Origin: Aricia agestis
Taxonomy: Eukaryota; Arthropoda; Insecta; Lepidoptera; Lycaenidae
Assembly: GCF_905147365.1 (NCBI RefSeq)
Contig: NC_056423.1
Location: 7,048,501-7,112,500 of the forward strand
DNA length: 64,000 bases
Direction: 5' to 3'
Position 1 is the first letter of the stretch, and every line of letters starts with the position of its first letter. Below are positions 53,073-63,631 of this stretch, piece by piece. A program made the position numbers and the translations under genes. Under the pieces are notes generated by a model, which made no database searches, had not been told where the DNA came from, and was given only the letters and a program-made list of their open reading frames with translations.

Positions 53073-53404
53073 TTTTTTTTTTTTTTATGAAATAAGGGGG
53101 CAAACGAGCAAACGGGTCACCTGATGGAAAGCAACTTCCGTCGCCCATGGACACTCGCAGCATCAGAAGAGCTGCAGGTGCGTTGCCGGCCTTTTAAGAG
53201 GGAATAGGGTAATAGGGGAGGGTAGGGATGGGAAGGGAATTGGGGAGGGTAGGGAAGGGAATAGGGTAAGGGATTGGGCCTCCGGTAAACTCACTCACTC
53301 GGCGAAACACAGCGCTAGCGCTGTTTCACGCCGGTTTTCTGTGAGAACGTGGTATTTCTCCGGTCGAGCCGACCCATTCGTGCCGAAGCATGGCTCTCCC
53401 ACGT
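53073..53404 (-). mobile_element. SINE-like element, full-length reverse copy
   Basis: All blocks are present. It is very similar to 51597-51923, which is only 1.2 kb away and in the same orientation. Confidence 0.78.
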
Positions 53405-53507
53405 ATTGGTTAAAATTGTTTTGAATCTAACTTCCGTGAATGTTATTATTGAAAATTAAGTCATGGATGAATATAATTACGATCGAAATCTATTTTAGCT
53501 TCATCAA

Positions 53508-53803
53508 TCTATATATATAAAAATAGATTTTCAATTGTGTTAGTAACGCTAAAACTCGAAAACGGCTGAACGGATTAGGCTGATTTTAGACTTAAAATGT
53601 TCGTAGAAGTCCAGGGAAGATTTTAAAGTGACACGAAGTTCACCGGGACAGCTAGTCTATATATATAAAATGGATTTTCAATTGTGTTAGTAACGCTAAA
53701 ACTCGAAAACGGCTGAACAGATTGGGCTAATTTTAGTCTTAAAATATTCGTAGAAGTCCAAGGAAGGGTTTAAAGTGACACGAAGTTCACTGGGACAGCT
53801 ACG
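53508..53803 (+). mobile_element. Two head-to-tail Helitron-like short elements
   Basis: Each unit (about 148 bp) starts TCTATATATATAAAA and runs through TTGTGTTAGTAACGCTAAAA, GAAAACGGCTGAAC and AAGTGACACGAAGTTCAC to GGGACAGCTA(GT). The first ends with CTAGT, directly joined to the TC of the second. The TC start and CTAGT end are Helitron-type termini. Confidence 0.75.
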
Positions 53804-54154
53804 ATTATAATCTACGAACAGTCTACATCTTATTAATTGTAAGTTCTTAGAAATAATAATAATAAAAATTGTAATTTTCCGTCTAATTTGTGTCCAAAAG
53901 AATGTTTTATGTAAAGAAAAACCCAGTGTTCAGGGTTGTTTTACCTCTGACGTAATCTTTATAACAAGAACATAGGGATCGTTATCCTAGAAGCTCTGAG
54001 GAAAAATAACTGTTAGGAAAGCTTGTTGCCCCGCGAAGCCTTCAAAGGCCACAAAGGATTGAATCACGTCCTAATTGTTCAAAAAACAATCGTTCAATTT
54101 TTTCCTTCCATTTCATAATATTTTCATCTTTTTTTTTGCGCGTCGATTTGACTT

Positions 54155-55134
54155 AAGGCCCAGTAGTCCCTAAAATTAGCAGGTCGATGTCTGTCAGTGC
54201 GAATATCGACGTAAAGGACATTAAAATAAATTTCATATCAGCGCGCCTTGTACAGTGGCGGTTACGCGCTCGCCGCGTGCCTTGATAATAGGAAATAGGA
54301 GAAGAAACCTTTTGTTTTTAGTATTACACAAATCAAATATATCAAACCGTTTACGTTAGGTTACGAGTGTTACGACAAATGTACTACAATTTTTGTTTTT
54401 TCTAGAAAGTGTGTAATTTAGCCATGAAATGATTCAATTACAAAAAACAGCTAGACCTGGATCCCAGAAGGATAAGACATAACTTAATCTCTGATGGATG
54501 AAACCATAGGTTATTAGTAGTGCCTCGTGTACTTAAAATACCTGCGAATTTGTGTAGCTCTAAGTGTGACACCCGGTCAGGTACCAGGAACCAAAGTGGA
54601 CTAAAAATGAGTCTTACTTTACTTATTTTCAAATGGCTAATATTTATATATAATTTGTAGATTATTGTTCTGAACTAGTATCATGTAGTGTAAGACACTT
54701 TTCAATGACCAAAACTATTGCCAGACGTTTTAAAAATAACTTTGTTGTTATTTTTTTTTCAAAGGCATTATTGTTATTTTATAAATTAATATAACACCTT
54801 AGAAAACAATACGATATTGCAAGAATTTATTTTCTACTAGCTGTTGCCCGCGACTTTGTCCGTGTCAGCATAGTGCATAGTATAATAACAAAGATGGACA
54901 ATTTTCCCCTGTTTCCTCACCCAAAGGGTAAAAACGGGACCCGATAACAAAGATACTTCAGCCTGTCCGTCTGTCTGTCTGTCCATATCCAGACTGTACT
55001 GATATACCTTTGCGTATAGGAAATTTTCTCAATTTTAAAACGGTACTTTTTTATACTTAAATAATGACATTTCCTTTACAAAAAACATTATTTAAAAAAC
55101 CCATTTTAGCTAGTTGCAACGACCACAGCGCCTT
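54155..55134 (+). mobile_element. Copy of the 37578-38036 element split by an insertion
   Basis: Positions 54155-54451 and 54994-55134 match the intact copy in order. The intervening 54452-54993 is foreign and holds fragments with CTAGCTGTTGCCCGCGACTT and AGGGTAAAAACGGGACCCG (non-LTR tail types). Confidence 0.65.
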
Positions 55135-55291
55135 AAATACAAACGTACTTATATAAAATTTATAAAGTTTTCGGTGTCTTTTCAATTTTCATTAAAATTG
55201 TTCACACAAAAGAGTTCTGACAGGCTTTTTTGCATTCATTTATTGTATCTGTATTATAAAATATTTTTGTAGAATATACTTAGAATCTAAA

Positions 55292-55349
55292 CAGCGGGGC
55301 TAGTACATTCCGCTATTACCACTATAATAGTGGTAATAGCGGAATGTAC
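55292..55349. repeat. MITE end fused to a 47-nt palindrome at the EVE junction
   Basis: CAGCGGGGCTA (55292-55302), the terminus of the MITE family at 48610 and 56829, runs directly into two perfect 23-bp arms (55303-55325 and 55327-55349) with a 1-nt centre. The right arm is continuous with the viral helicase frame. Confidence 0.85.
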
Positions 55350-56436
55350 CAGAATAATGCTGGAAGACAGGATACTAGAAATGGCAGAAGTCCTATCTGG
55401 GGACCCCGAATCCAGCATGGACTGGGATATATTCGCGAAACCTATCAACTACTCGTGGGTCAATGGGGTTCCTGGATGTGGGAAGACAACTTGGATCATT
55501 AATAACTTCAATGAGGAAACAGACGTTATAATAACAACGACAATCGAAGCAGCCGAGGATCTAAAGCAAAGGCTATCGCTACGAACTGGCAACAAAGTTA
55601 AAGATAAAGTTCGTACCATGGCCTCTTTGCTGGTAAATGGGACAAAAGAAACCTACAAAAGGTTGATAGTTGACGAGGCTCTCATGAACCATTTCGGCTC
55701 AATCGTCATGGCGAATCAGTTAACAGGCGCCAACGATGTCATCCTCATTGGAGATATTAACCAACTCCCGTTTATAGAGCGTGAAAACCTCTTTAAACTT
55801 AATTACACTCGTCCAAACCTGGTAACCAGCATCACCCAGGAGCTGTCTTGCACACACAGGAGCCCTATGGATGTGGCATACGCCTTAAGCATGGTCTATA
55901 ATAACATCTATTCATCGAAGGAAATTGTGCGGTCCCTAAAGCTAATGAAGTATACAGGAGCGAGAATACCTAAAACCAATCTAAATACCCTGTATCTTGT
56001 CCACACACAAGAGGAGAAAGCAGCCCTCACTAATACAGGCTATGGATCGGGAACGGACTCTCGCGTCCTCACAATCCATGAAGCTCAGGGATTAACGAGT
56101 CCCTCGGTGATCATCATACAGACCAAGTCCCGAAAGCTGGCAATCCATGACAGCGTTCCTCATGCAGTTGTAGCCATATCCCGGCACACTAACACCTGTG
56201 TCTATTACACTGACACTGATGGAGACGCTGTGGCAAGCTTCATAAAAAGAGCCACGGAGGTGTCAACCGAACACATAAGAGATTATAACATAAAAATGGC
56301 TATAAAAGACAGGAACGATAAAGTCCTAAGCCACATGGCGGGTAGATTCGACACAGAACGATATCTCTTTAACACCCTAGAAACTCCACCCAGCTTGAGT
56401 GACCCCTCTCCACCAAGCCAATGTCACAACATCTAA
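55330..56436 (+). pseudogene. Endogenous RNA-virus superfamily 1 helicase (EVE)
   Basis: It is a 368-codon open frame; the first ATG is at 55357. Helicase motifs: I GVPGCGKTT (46-54), II DEAL (115-118), III GDINQLP (141-147), a 'CTHRSPMDVA' segment, V TIHEAQGLTSPSV (248-260) and VI VAISRHT (281-287). This set belongs to the alphavirus-like SF1 helicases, and insect virga/nege-like viruses are the likeliest source (inference). The methyltransferase and polymerase domains that should flank it are absent, so it is a fragment. It has no internal stops over its length, which is notable for an insertion. No intron or host promoter is evident. Confidence 0.88.
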
Positions 56437-56828
56437 AGGCAAAGGGTGGAGCAGCATAAAATCTAAGGAAATCGGAAAATGTCGGACCTACTGGCCGCCA
56501 CACCGACTGGGACCTCACCGTTCAAAACATATTATTATTATTAGTAATTTATAAAACAATAAATATATATTTATTTATTATATGTATACTATATTATAGT
56601 CTATTCTACTAAGTATATATATAAATATAGATTACTTATGTTAAAAAAAAAAAAAAAAAAAAAAGTGTCCATGGCGTGATGGACCACAATTAATTAAAAT
56701 TCATAATATTATTTCAATTATCCTTGGTGCGAAAAATCTAAATAATAAAATAACAAAAAAAGGATATGGACGAACAGTCCATAGACGGCCACAATTTTAT
56801 AATAAAAAAAAAAAAAAAAAAAAAAAAA
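56437..56828 (+). other. EVE downstream region with two poly(A) tracts
   Basis: An A22 run (56643-56664) and an A25 run (56804-56828) bracket a 140-bp segment with GTCCATGGCGTGATGGACC and a GTCCATAGACGGCC phrase. Two poly(A) tracts after a captured RNA suggest retrotransposition of polyadenylated RNA, possibly twice or by template switching. Confidence 0.6.
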
Positions 56829-57034
56829 CAGCGGGGCTAAAATGGTCACATTTAGCAATTCCTCTCAATCAATTCAGCAAATGAATGGTCAAAACTGTCA
56901 AACTGACAAATGTCAAATCAGTACAAAAATACAGAAATGAATTGCAAGCAGAGTTGCATTTTGCGATTTTAGAAAAATGAATCATATTATGATTCATGTC
57001 ATGATTTTTCAAAGCAACCATTTTAGCCCCGCAG
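56829..57034. mobile_element. MITE of the CAGCGGGGCTAAAATGG family, copy 2
   Basis: Both ends are canonical (CAGCGGGGCTAAAATGG and CCATTTTAGCCCCGC, then AG). It directly follows the second poly(A). About 206 bp, non-coding. Confidence 0.85.
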
Positions 57035-57089
57035 GTATTTTCGAACATTTTGTATGTCACATTATAAGCTAAGGTGATCCTTCACCTTC

Positions 57090-57174
57090 AATGTTTCACG
57101 CCGGTTTTCTGCGAGAACGTGGTATTCCTCCGGTCGAGCCGGCCCATTCGTGCCGAAGCATGGCTCTCCCACGT
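57090..57174 (-). repeat. SINE-like head fragment
   Basis: Only the first 85 bp of the family are present (GTGGGAGAGCCATGCTTCGG to ACCGGCGTGAAAC), in reverse. The 3' part is missing, unlike the usual 5' truncation. Confidence 0.7.
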
Positions 57175-58559
57175 ATAATTAATTAATTTATGTTTTGAAA
57201 TAAGTCAATTTATTTTATACAATGAAGTAATAAATAGACTGAAAAGGGCTTCACTTTTTTGTACAAAAAGTAGGTATAATATTTTAAAAAATCAACCCGG
57301 ATTGAATATCTGTACAAGTTTTTACTCTTGTCTATTTTGATCTATATTTGAGGGGAATATTTCCCCTCACTATCTACCACATGGCGAAAATGTATGCCTG
57401 CTTGTACAGTTAAAAAAAAACTGCTTAAACCAAATGAATAAGACTTAACGAGCCAAACTTAATTTCGCTGAGGACAGCTTCTGTTGAGTTCGCCAAACGC
57501 GGGGATTCCCTGCACCGGCGGATAAGATCTGAAATCCTCGAGTGAATTACGCTATACCGTATTCCTGATTCCAGTAACGCTTATGGAGAAGAAATTTTTA
57601 TTCTTAATTTAGCCATTTAGCCATTAAATTGAAAGTTAGATCATATTTTTAATCCTTACTAAATAATTCTGATTTGCAAGCAGAGTGACCATTTTGCGAT
57701 TTTAAAAAAATGTATCATATTATCATTCATATGATTCTCCAAAGCGACCATTGTAGCCCCGCGGTCCTTAAAAATCTGACAGGGCGTGGTATTCGGTTAT
57801 GCGGGCCTGACTCAAACTATAAGAATTTCCAGATTCCGCCCAACGCAAACTAGGAAAAGCTACCTTCTCGACTCACCAAAAGTGAAAAACATTTTTCAAT
57901 CCACAGTACTATTTAAGTTGCAATAAAAAACAAAATCTGAAATCGGATAACAATATACTATTCGAGCCGTAAAATAAAATGGATAATATAAAACTTGTAA
58001 AAGACATAAAAGTAAGAAAAATATTTACTCTAAGTTGTTCATGATGAAAATAAGCTATGTCATTATAGATGCATTACAAAACGGCCCTATTTTTTAAAAC
58101 AGCTAGCCGTAATGTAATACGGCGGATTATACAATTCGTCTGCGACAGATTTATTATCTGTATGAACTTTAACAATATGGTCAACAATATAGTCAAAATA
58201 AGATTATTGTAAATTGTTATGCAGAGTACACTTCAATTATTTTGTAGGTACCTAAAGGTCTCTATAAAACATACAATAACTTATCATACGTCTATTCCGA
58301 TTTATTTGATTGAGTCCACTTCTTATAGTCGATAATTAAAACCTATATAAATACCTAGAGATTTGCATAAACAAGTTTCTAGTGCATAACTTCATACGTA
58401 GATATAATATGAGTCGTTACAGCAGTTTCAGCCACCCCACCTCCCAGAATCTCCTTAGCCGAAAGCGCTTATCACATACGTGCGATTTTCAGAACCGACC
58501 GAATACGATAGCATAGTAAAAGGAGGGGAAGTAGGATAACTCCGGCCCAATCCTACTGT
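57175..58559. other. Host DNA with a partial MITE at 57672-57765
   Basis: TTTGCAAGCAGAGTGACC, ATTTTGCGATTTT and CATTGTAGCCCCGCGG form the right half of the CAGCGGGG family. No gene is recognised elsewhere. Confidence 0.5.
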
Positions 58560-58990
58560 CTTATGCCGGCACTCGACATATGGCGGCTCTCGACATTGGC
58601 GGCTCTCGACATAGGCGAACGCGTTGGCCAACGCGTCTGCAGACGCGTTGGCCCAATGTGTAGAACGGGCGTTCGCGCGTTGGCCGTAGGTATTTAGACG
58701 TTGGCCGCCCGTTCTACACATTGGGCCAACGCGTCTGCAGACGCGTTGGCCAACGCGTTCGCCTATGTCGAGAGCCGCCAATAGGCGAACGCGTTGGCCA
58801 ACGCGTCTGCGGACGCGTTGGCCCAATGTGTAGAACGGGCGTTCGCGCGTTGGCCGTAGGTATTTAGACGTTGGCCGACGCATCTGCGAGCTTGCCGCGC
58901 GGGTCGGAAATGTCGGCAAAAGATCAAAGGACATTTGTCGCAAGCTTCGCGCTCCATCCACACATAGGCCGCGCGATCAGTTCGCCCGGA
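58560..58990. repeat. Rearranged copies of the GC-rich palindromic element
   Basis: Two partial left halves and one right end are packed together. GGCGGCTCTCGACAT is duplicated at 58578 and 58599, and a right terminus at 58744-58782 runs straight into another left arm. Each contains the ACGCGTCTGCAGACGCGT palindrome or a one-base variant. Confidence 0.75.
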
Positions 58991-59096
58991 GCGGCGATGA
59001 AGAGTGCACGTTTCCTTGTGGCGAGTTAACATCTATCTTGACGAAATGGCGAACAATATGAGTATCGAGAAAACATTTAAATTTATTGGGCCCTAT

Positions 59097-59500
59097 GGGT
59101 CTATACAGACGGACCGCATTTCAACTGCAATCCAACCGCAAATTGCAGTTGAAGTGCAGTTTGAATGCAGTTGACACGGCTGCAATAGAACTGCAAACCG
59201 AACGCGCAGTCAGATTGCAGTTGACTGCAGTCGTGTGAACTTCATACCGACTGCATCCAAACTGCACTATCCCACCCACCCGCACGCTCCGCTCTCCCGC
59301 GCATGGAATCAGTAGCAGTGCAGTTTGGATGCAGTCGGTATGCGGTTCACACGACTGCACGCCAACTGCAACTGAACTGCAATCCGACTGCGCATTTGGT
59401 TTGCAGTTCTGTTGCAGTCATGTCAACTGCATTCAAACTGCACTTGAACTGCAATTTGCGGTTGGATTGCAGTTGAAATGCGGTCCGTCTGTATAGACCC
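59097..59500. mobile_element. 404-bp foldback element built of ACTGCA motifs
   Basis: GGGTCTATACAGACGGACCG is mirrored by CGGTCCGTCTGTATAGACCC. The arms extend about 170 bp each and consist largely of repeated (A/T)ACTGCA words. TAT flanks both sides, compatible with a 3-bp target duplication. A short C-rich loop lies in the middle. Confidence 0.85.
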
Positions 59501-59587
59501 TATCAGAGTAAAAACTGCCTGTGGAACCAAAAATCATATCAAAAGTTGCAAAAAAAATAAGGTTATAGGACATTCTATTTTCCTCAC

Positions 59588-59800
59588 GATGTTTTTAGGG
59601 TTCCGTACCCAACGGGTAAAAACGGGACCCTATCACTAAGACTTCAACGTCTGTCTGCATTTCTGTCTGTCCGTCTGTCTGTCTGTCCATCTCTGTCCGT
59701 CTGTCTGTCTCCAGGCTGTATCTCAAGAACCGCTATACTTAGCTAGATTTCTGAAATTTTCACAGATTATGTACCTATATCTGTTGTCGCTATAACAACA
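59588..59800 (+). repeat. LINE-tail-like dispersed repeat
   Basis: TTTAGGGTTCCGTACCCAAC, GGTAAAAACGGGACCCTATC and repeated CTGTCTGTC, then ATCTCAAGAACCGCTA. Related to 33297-33420. Confidence 0.6.
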
Positions 59801-60059
59801 AAATATACTAAAAACAAAATAAATTAAATATTTAATAAATAATAAATATATATTATTAATTATTAATCATGATAATTATAATAAGTAATAAGTAATAATT
59901 TTTATATATAATAAATAATAAGTAATAAAAAAATTAAATTATTTTAATATTATAAAATATGTAAAAGTGAGTTTATTTCTTTGTTTGTTACGTTTTCTCG
60001 CCTTTTACTTATTTATTTCGAGAATACCCTTTTAAAACTTTTTCTTGTCCACATTTACA
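59801..60059. other. AT-rich interior of the palindromic element family
   Basis: It matches the AT-rich centre of 38440-38690 (TTGTTTGTTACGTTTTCTCG) with length differences. Non-coding. Confidence 0.5.
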
Positions 60060-60900
60060 AAGTTATTATAAGCTGTGAATAAATATACAGCTGCAGCTGT
60101 TAGCGACTCAACATCCATTTTGAATCCGTCCGCACATTGGCGCGATCCAAAGCATACTGAACGACCTTCCTATGTGTGGATTACTCACAAACGCCGTTGC
60201 AAGCGCACTGCCAACGCGTCTGCAGACGCGTTGGCCAACGCGTTCGCCTATGTCGAGAGCCGCCATTAGGCGAACGCGTTGGCCGACGCGTTGGCAGATG
60301 CGTTGGCCCAATGTGTAGAACGGGCGTTTGCGCGTTGGCCGTAGGTATTTAGACGTTGGCCGACGCGTCTGCGAACTCTGCCGCGCGGGTCGGAAATGTC
60401 GGCAAAGATCAAAGGACATTTGTCGCAAGCTTCGTGCTCCATCCACACATAGGCCGCGCAATCAGTTCGCCCGGAGTTATAGTTATGATAATTATAATAA
60501 TATGTTATAATTTTTATATGTAATAATTAAATAAATAATAAGTAGGTAATAAAATAATTACTTATATTATTTTAATATTATAAAATATTATTTAAAAGTG
60601 AGTTTATTTTTTTTGTTTGTTACGTTTTCTCGCCTTTTATTTATTTATTTCGAGAATACCCTTTTAACAACTTTTTCTTGTCCACATTTACAAAGTAATT
60701 ATAAGCTGTGAATAAATATACAGCTGCAGCTGTTAGCGACTTAACATCCATTTTGAATCCGTCCGCACATTGGCGCGATCCAAAGCATACTGAACGACCT
60801 TCCTATGTGTGGATTACTCACAAACGCCGCTGCAAGCGCACCGCCAACGCGTCTGCCAACGCGTTGGCCGACGCGTTCGTCTATATGGAGAGGCGGCCAT
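60060..60900. repeat. Tandem units of the GC-rich palindromic element
   Basis: A right half (60060-60266) is followed without spacer by a left half (60268-60476), an AT-rich centre and a second right half (to 60898). CAGCTGCAGCTG, GTCCGCACATTGGCGCGATC and CCAACGCG(T) words recur at the same offsets as at 38690-38855. The layout is an incipient tandem array. Confidence 0.75.
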
Positions 60901-62363
60901 AGTTTAGGTTGTTAATTTTAGGCGGCGCGGAGGCGCGGCGGGTTGGTGTAGGAGCGGCCGTCCGCGCTTCGTTCGCGCAACCGCATGAACAGCGGCAACG
61001 TCGCGGTCTCCCGACTTTTAATAAAAAGTAAATCTTTATTGTGCATATTTCGGCCATTTTTCGTGCAATTTGCATGCATATTTCGGCACTTTAATCGTGC
61101 ATATAATCCGATGTCTAAATAAAATTATAAAAATACCCTGTAAAACAACATTAAAAACTAACGCCTGTCTCTTATACTATAAACAAATCTGTTGTTATGA
61201 TTCGAACTTTGCTTTATGTGTATTGTGATTTACAATAAGTCAAAATACTTATTTTTAATTACGATTTAAAATAAGTAATTGACCAAAAATTTATTTATTA
61301 TAATATTATATTACGCAATTTAATAATTAACTTAAGACTTCCATTTTGACTTTCGAATTTTACTGTTACTAACACTAAATTATATTGAATTAATTAACTT
61401 TCTGACATTACCTTGACATTGTTACACTAATTTTGATAAAATAATAAGTACTTAATTGAATCCTATCGTATTTTGTAATTACTTATTATAGTTCAATAGC
61501 TGATATTTTTGATGTTCAATTGCACGCCATTTGTATGACAGAATGTATAAGAACAATATACTAATTAATTAAGACCTATGTAACACTACATTCTTGCAAT
61601 AAAATATTCTATTCTATTCTATTCTATTCTATTCTGTAAGTAGTTAGTTAATATACGGTCTACAACACAGATAAATCGGCAAATTACTATTACGTAAACA
61701 AAGCAATAGCGGCAAATTAGTTGACGGATCAAAAGTACATAAAACATTATCTTATTTATACTATGTTCTAGTGGGAAAGTAGATCTACCTACCTACCTAC
61801 TTCCTTTGTGTGATAGAAAACTAATACAATAAAAAAGAAGTAAGTAGGTATCTGATCATCAAGTAAAAAATATTATATTATGCTAGAATAAGTGAGTAGT
61901 ACAGCTGACCTTTCCTGTTCAACAGGTAATTTAAACAAATACAATTCTGGAATTGTTGCATTACTATTAAAACACCCAAGTCCCAAACACACAGCAATAT
62001 CTATTACTCCTGCGATTATGATCGGAAATTTTTGATTCGTTTAGCCGTGGCGCGGCGCGGCACGAGCGTGCAGCGTAAAGTGTTAGCCCCGACTGGTTAT
62101 GCCGAAATATTGTCCGAGATTTTGTTGTGTGCCGTCTGGCGACGCATTGATACTATGGCGCACACATACAAGCCGCGCGCGGTGGCTTTGTATGAAGATA
62201 ACTTACTTCCCCTCCTTTTACAATGACGATAGGCCGCGCAAACTCTTGCCATACGGCCGTGTTCAGAGCCAATGGTGATAATACTTCAATTCAATAAAGA
62301 GTTTGACAGATTTGGACCATCTACATTTTCATTCCATTACAGTTGAGTTTAATATACTCAACT
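60901..62363. other. Host DNA with an (ATTCT)n tract at 61602-61636
   Basis: GC-rich at 60920-61015 and again at 62040-62190 (GTGGCGCGGCGCGGCACG). The open frame at 62032-62226 lacks any recognised domain. An (ACCT)n run is at about 61789-61802. No gene is supported. Confidence 0.45.
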
Positions 62364-62555
62364 GAGACCTTCTTAGAAAATTTAACATTTTTGTCATTCG
62401 CCATACATTCAGCCTCATTTAGTGATTACATAAATTAAAGTAAAATAGGTAGTTATTAAATCTGAGTGCAATTCTTACTTGCCGAGACAAATATAATATT
62501 AATGACTCTGAATGTTGGCGAATGACAAAAATGTATTATTTTCTAAGAAGGTCTC
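62364..62555. mobile_element. Foldback MITE
   Basis: GAGACCTTCTTAGAAAAT, ACATTTTTGTCATTCGCC and CATTCAG are mirrored by CTGAATGTTGGCGAATGACA to AAGAAGGTCTC. The arms are about 50 bp around an 80-bp AT-rich loop. Confidence 0.78.
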
Positions 62556-63132
62556 CTTGGTGGGGTGAAGAGTGAGCGGGACGGATCGTCGGATGCCTGT
62601 CGTCGGAGACACGCTATTGGTAGATAGCGATAACACGGCACATCATTGGTAAATAAGCGATCTAACGGTATATTATTGGTAGTTATCGTACATATTTCTT
62701 TTTCTTTCCGGGTTTCGCCTAAATTTGTGCACGGCCATTTTAAGCTTTGTTGCGACCACAAATGGTTCAATTTCCTTTAAGGATTTAGTGAAGATTTGTA
62801 TCTTCAGTTGCATGTAGTGCAGCCTGAAATGCATAAACACCGTCTGACTAGCCAAGTCCTGAATTATTCATATCCGAATTCATTACTGAATTTCGCAAAT
62901 TTGATCATATAGGTGCTCGCTAGCTAAGTTGATCAAAGCTAAGATTGACCAAAGTCTAACCAAGTTTGTGGTTTGTCTGCATTTTTATTAAATTTGGCTA
63001 CGGAATCTTAAATAAACCTTTGCGTTTCTGTCTAGTCTATTAGTTGTTGAATGTTTACCTGTATAATAAAACTAAAGAGTAGTCTGTGATGATGATGTTC
63101 CTTGATGATTTCTGTTTTATGTAAAGTCAAAT
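62556..63132. other. Host DNA, nothing recognised
   Basis: No features supported. Confidence 0.3.
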
Positions 63133-63396
63133 GACGACCTCCGTGGCTCAGTTGGTGGGCTGTTGGTAGCTCAAGCCGGGGGTCGCGGGATCGAATCCCG
63201 CCGACGAAACAAAAAGTTTTCAGAGTTCCTGGGTCATACCTAGATGTGTAATAAATATTATGTGTATCATATAATAAAAATCTAAAATATGTGTATACTT
63301 AGTATAAAAGTATTAAATATATTTCATACAAGTCATTCAGGTACTTACCACGGAGACAGACTGACGTGGTGTGAAGCGTCCATAGATATTATTATT
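63133..63396 (+). mobile_element. tRNA-derived SINE, second family
   Basis: The head GACCTCCGTGGCTCAGTTGG and TCGCGGGATCGAATCCCGCC has A- and B-box sequences. The body has AAAGTTTTCAGAGTTCCTGG and a tail with ATTATTATTAT. The tRNA acceptor stem does not close, so it is not a functional tRNA gene. Confidence 0.82.
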
Positions 63397-63402
63397 ATCA
63401 TA

Positions 63403-63631
63403 ATATTAATACGCGAACGAAAAACTTTGTAACCCTTTTTACGAAAAATGGGGAAACGTAGGTGCATGAAATTTTGCACAGTTATAGTTTATATGGTGAA
63501 GGAGTGCATCGAGCTAATATTATTTTGAAATTATGCTTTTATCATACATTTTTTTAACAAATAAAACATTGCACACACTACAACACACACATGAGAAATG
63601 ACAGATTTTTGCGTGACAAGCCTATACATAC
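63403..63631 (+). repeat. Dispersed repeat, copy interrupted by an LTR element
   Basis: It matches 30085-30310 up to CCTATACATAC, then is cut by TGTTACGTGC of the LTR. The 30-kb copy continues (CGAGTTATACTCC) and supplies the uninterrupted state. Confidence 0.75.

Noticed and set aside
58455..60902. Arg/Ala-rich frames of up to 168 codons
   Set aside because: They are further translations of the same GC-rich palindromic repeats.
62032..62226. GC-rich 64-codon frame as a possible host exon
   Set aside because: It is short, begins at a weak non-ATG context and has no recognisable domain or splice pattern.
63133..63210. tRNA gene
   Set aside because: The same argument: a tRNA-like head of a SINE with an unpaired acceptor stem and a retroposon tail.
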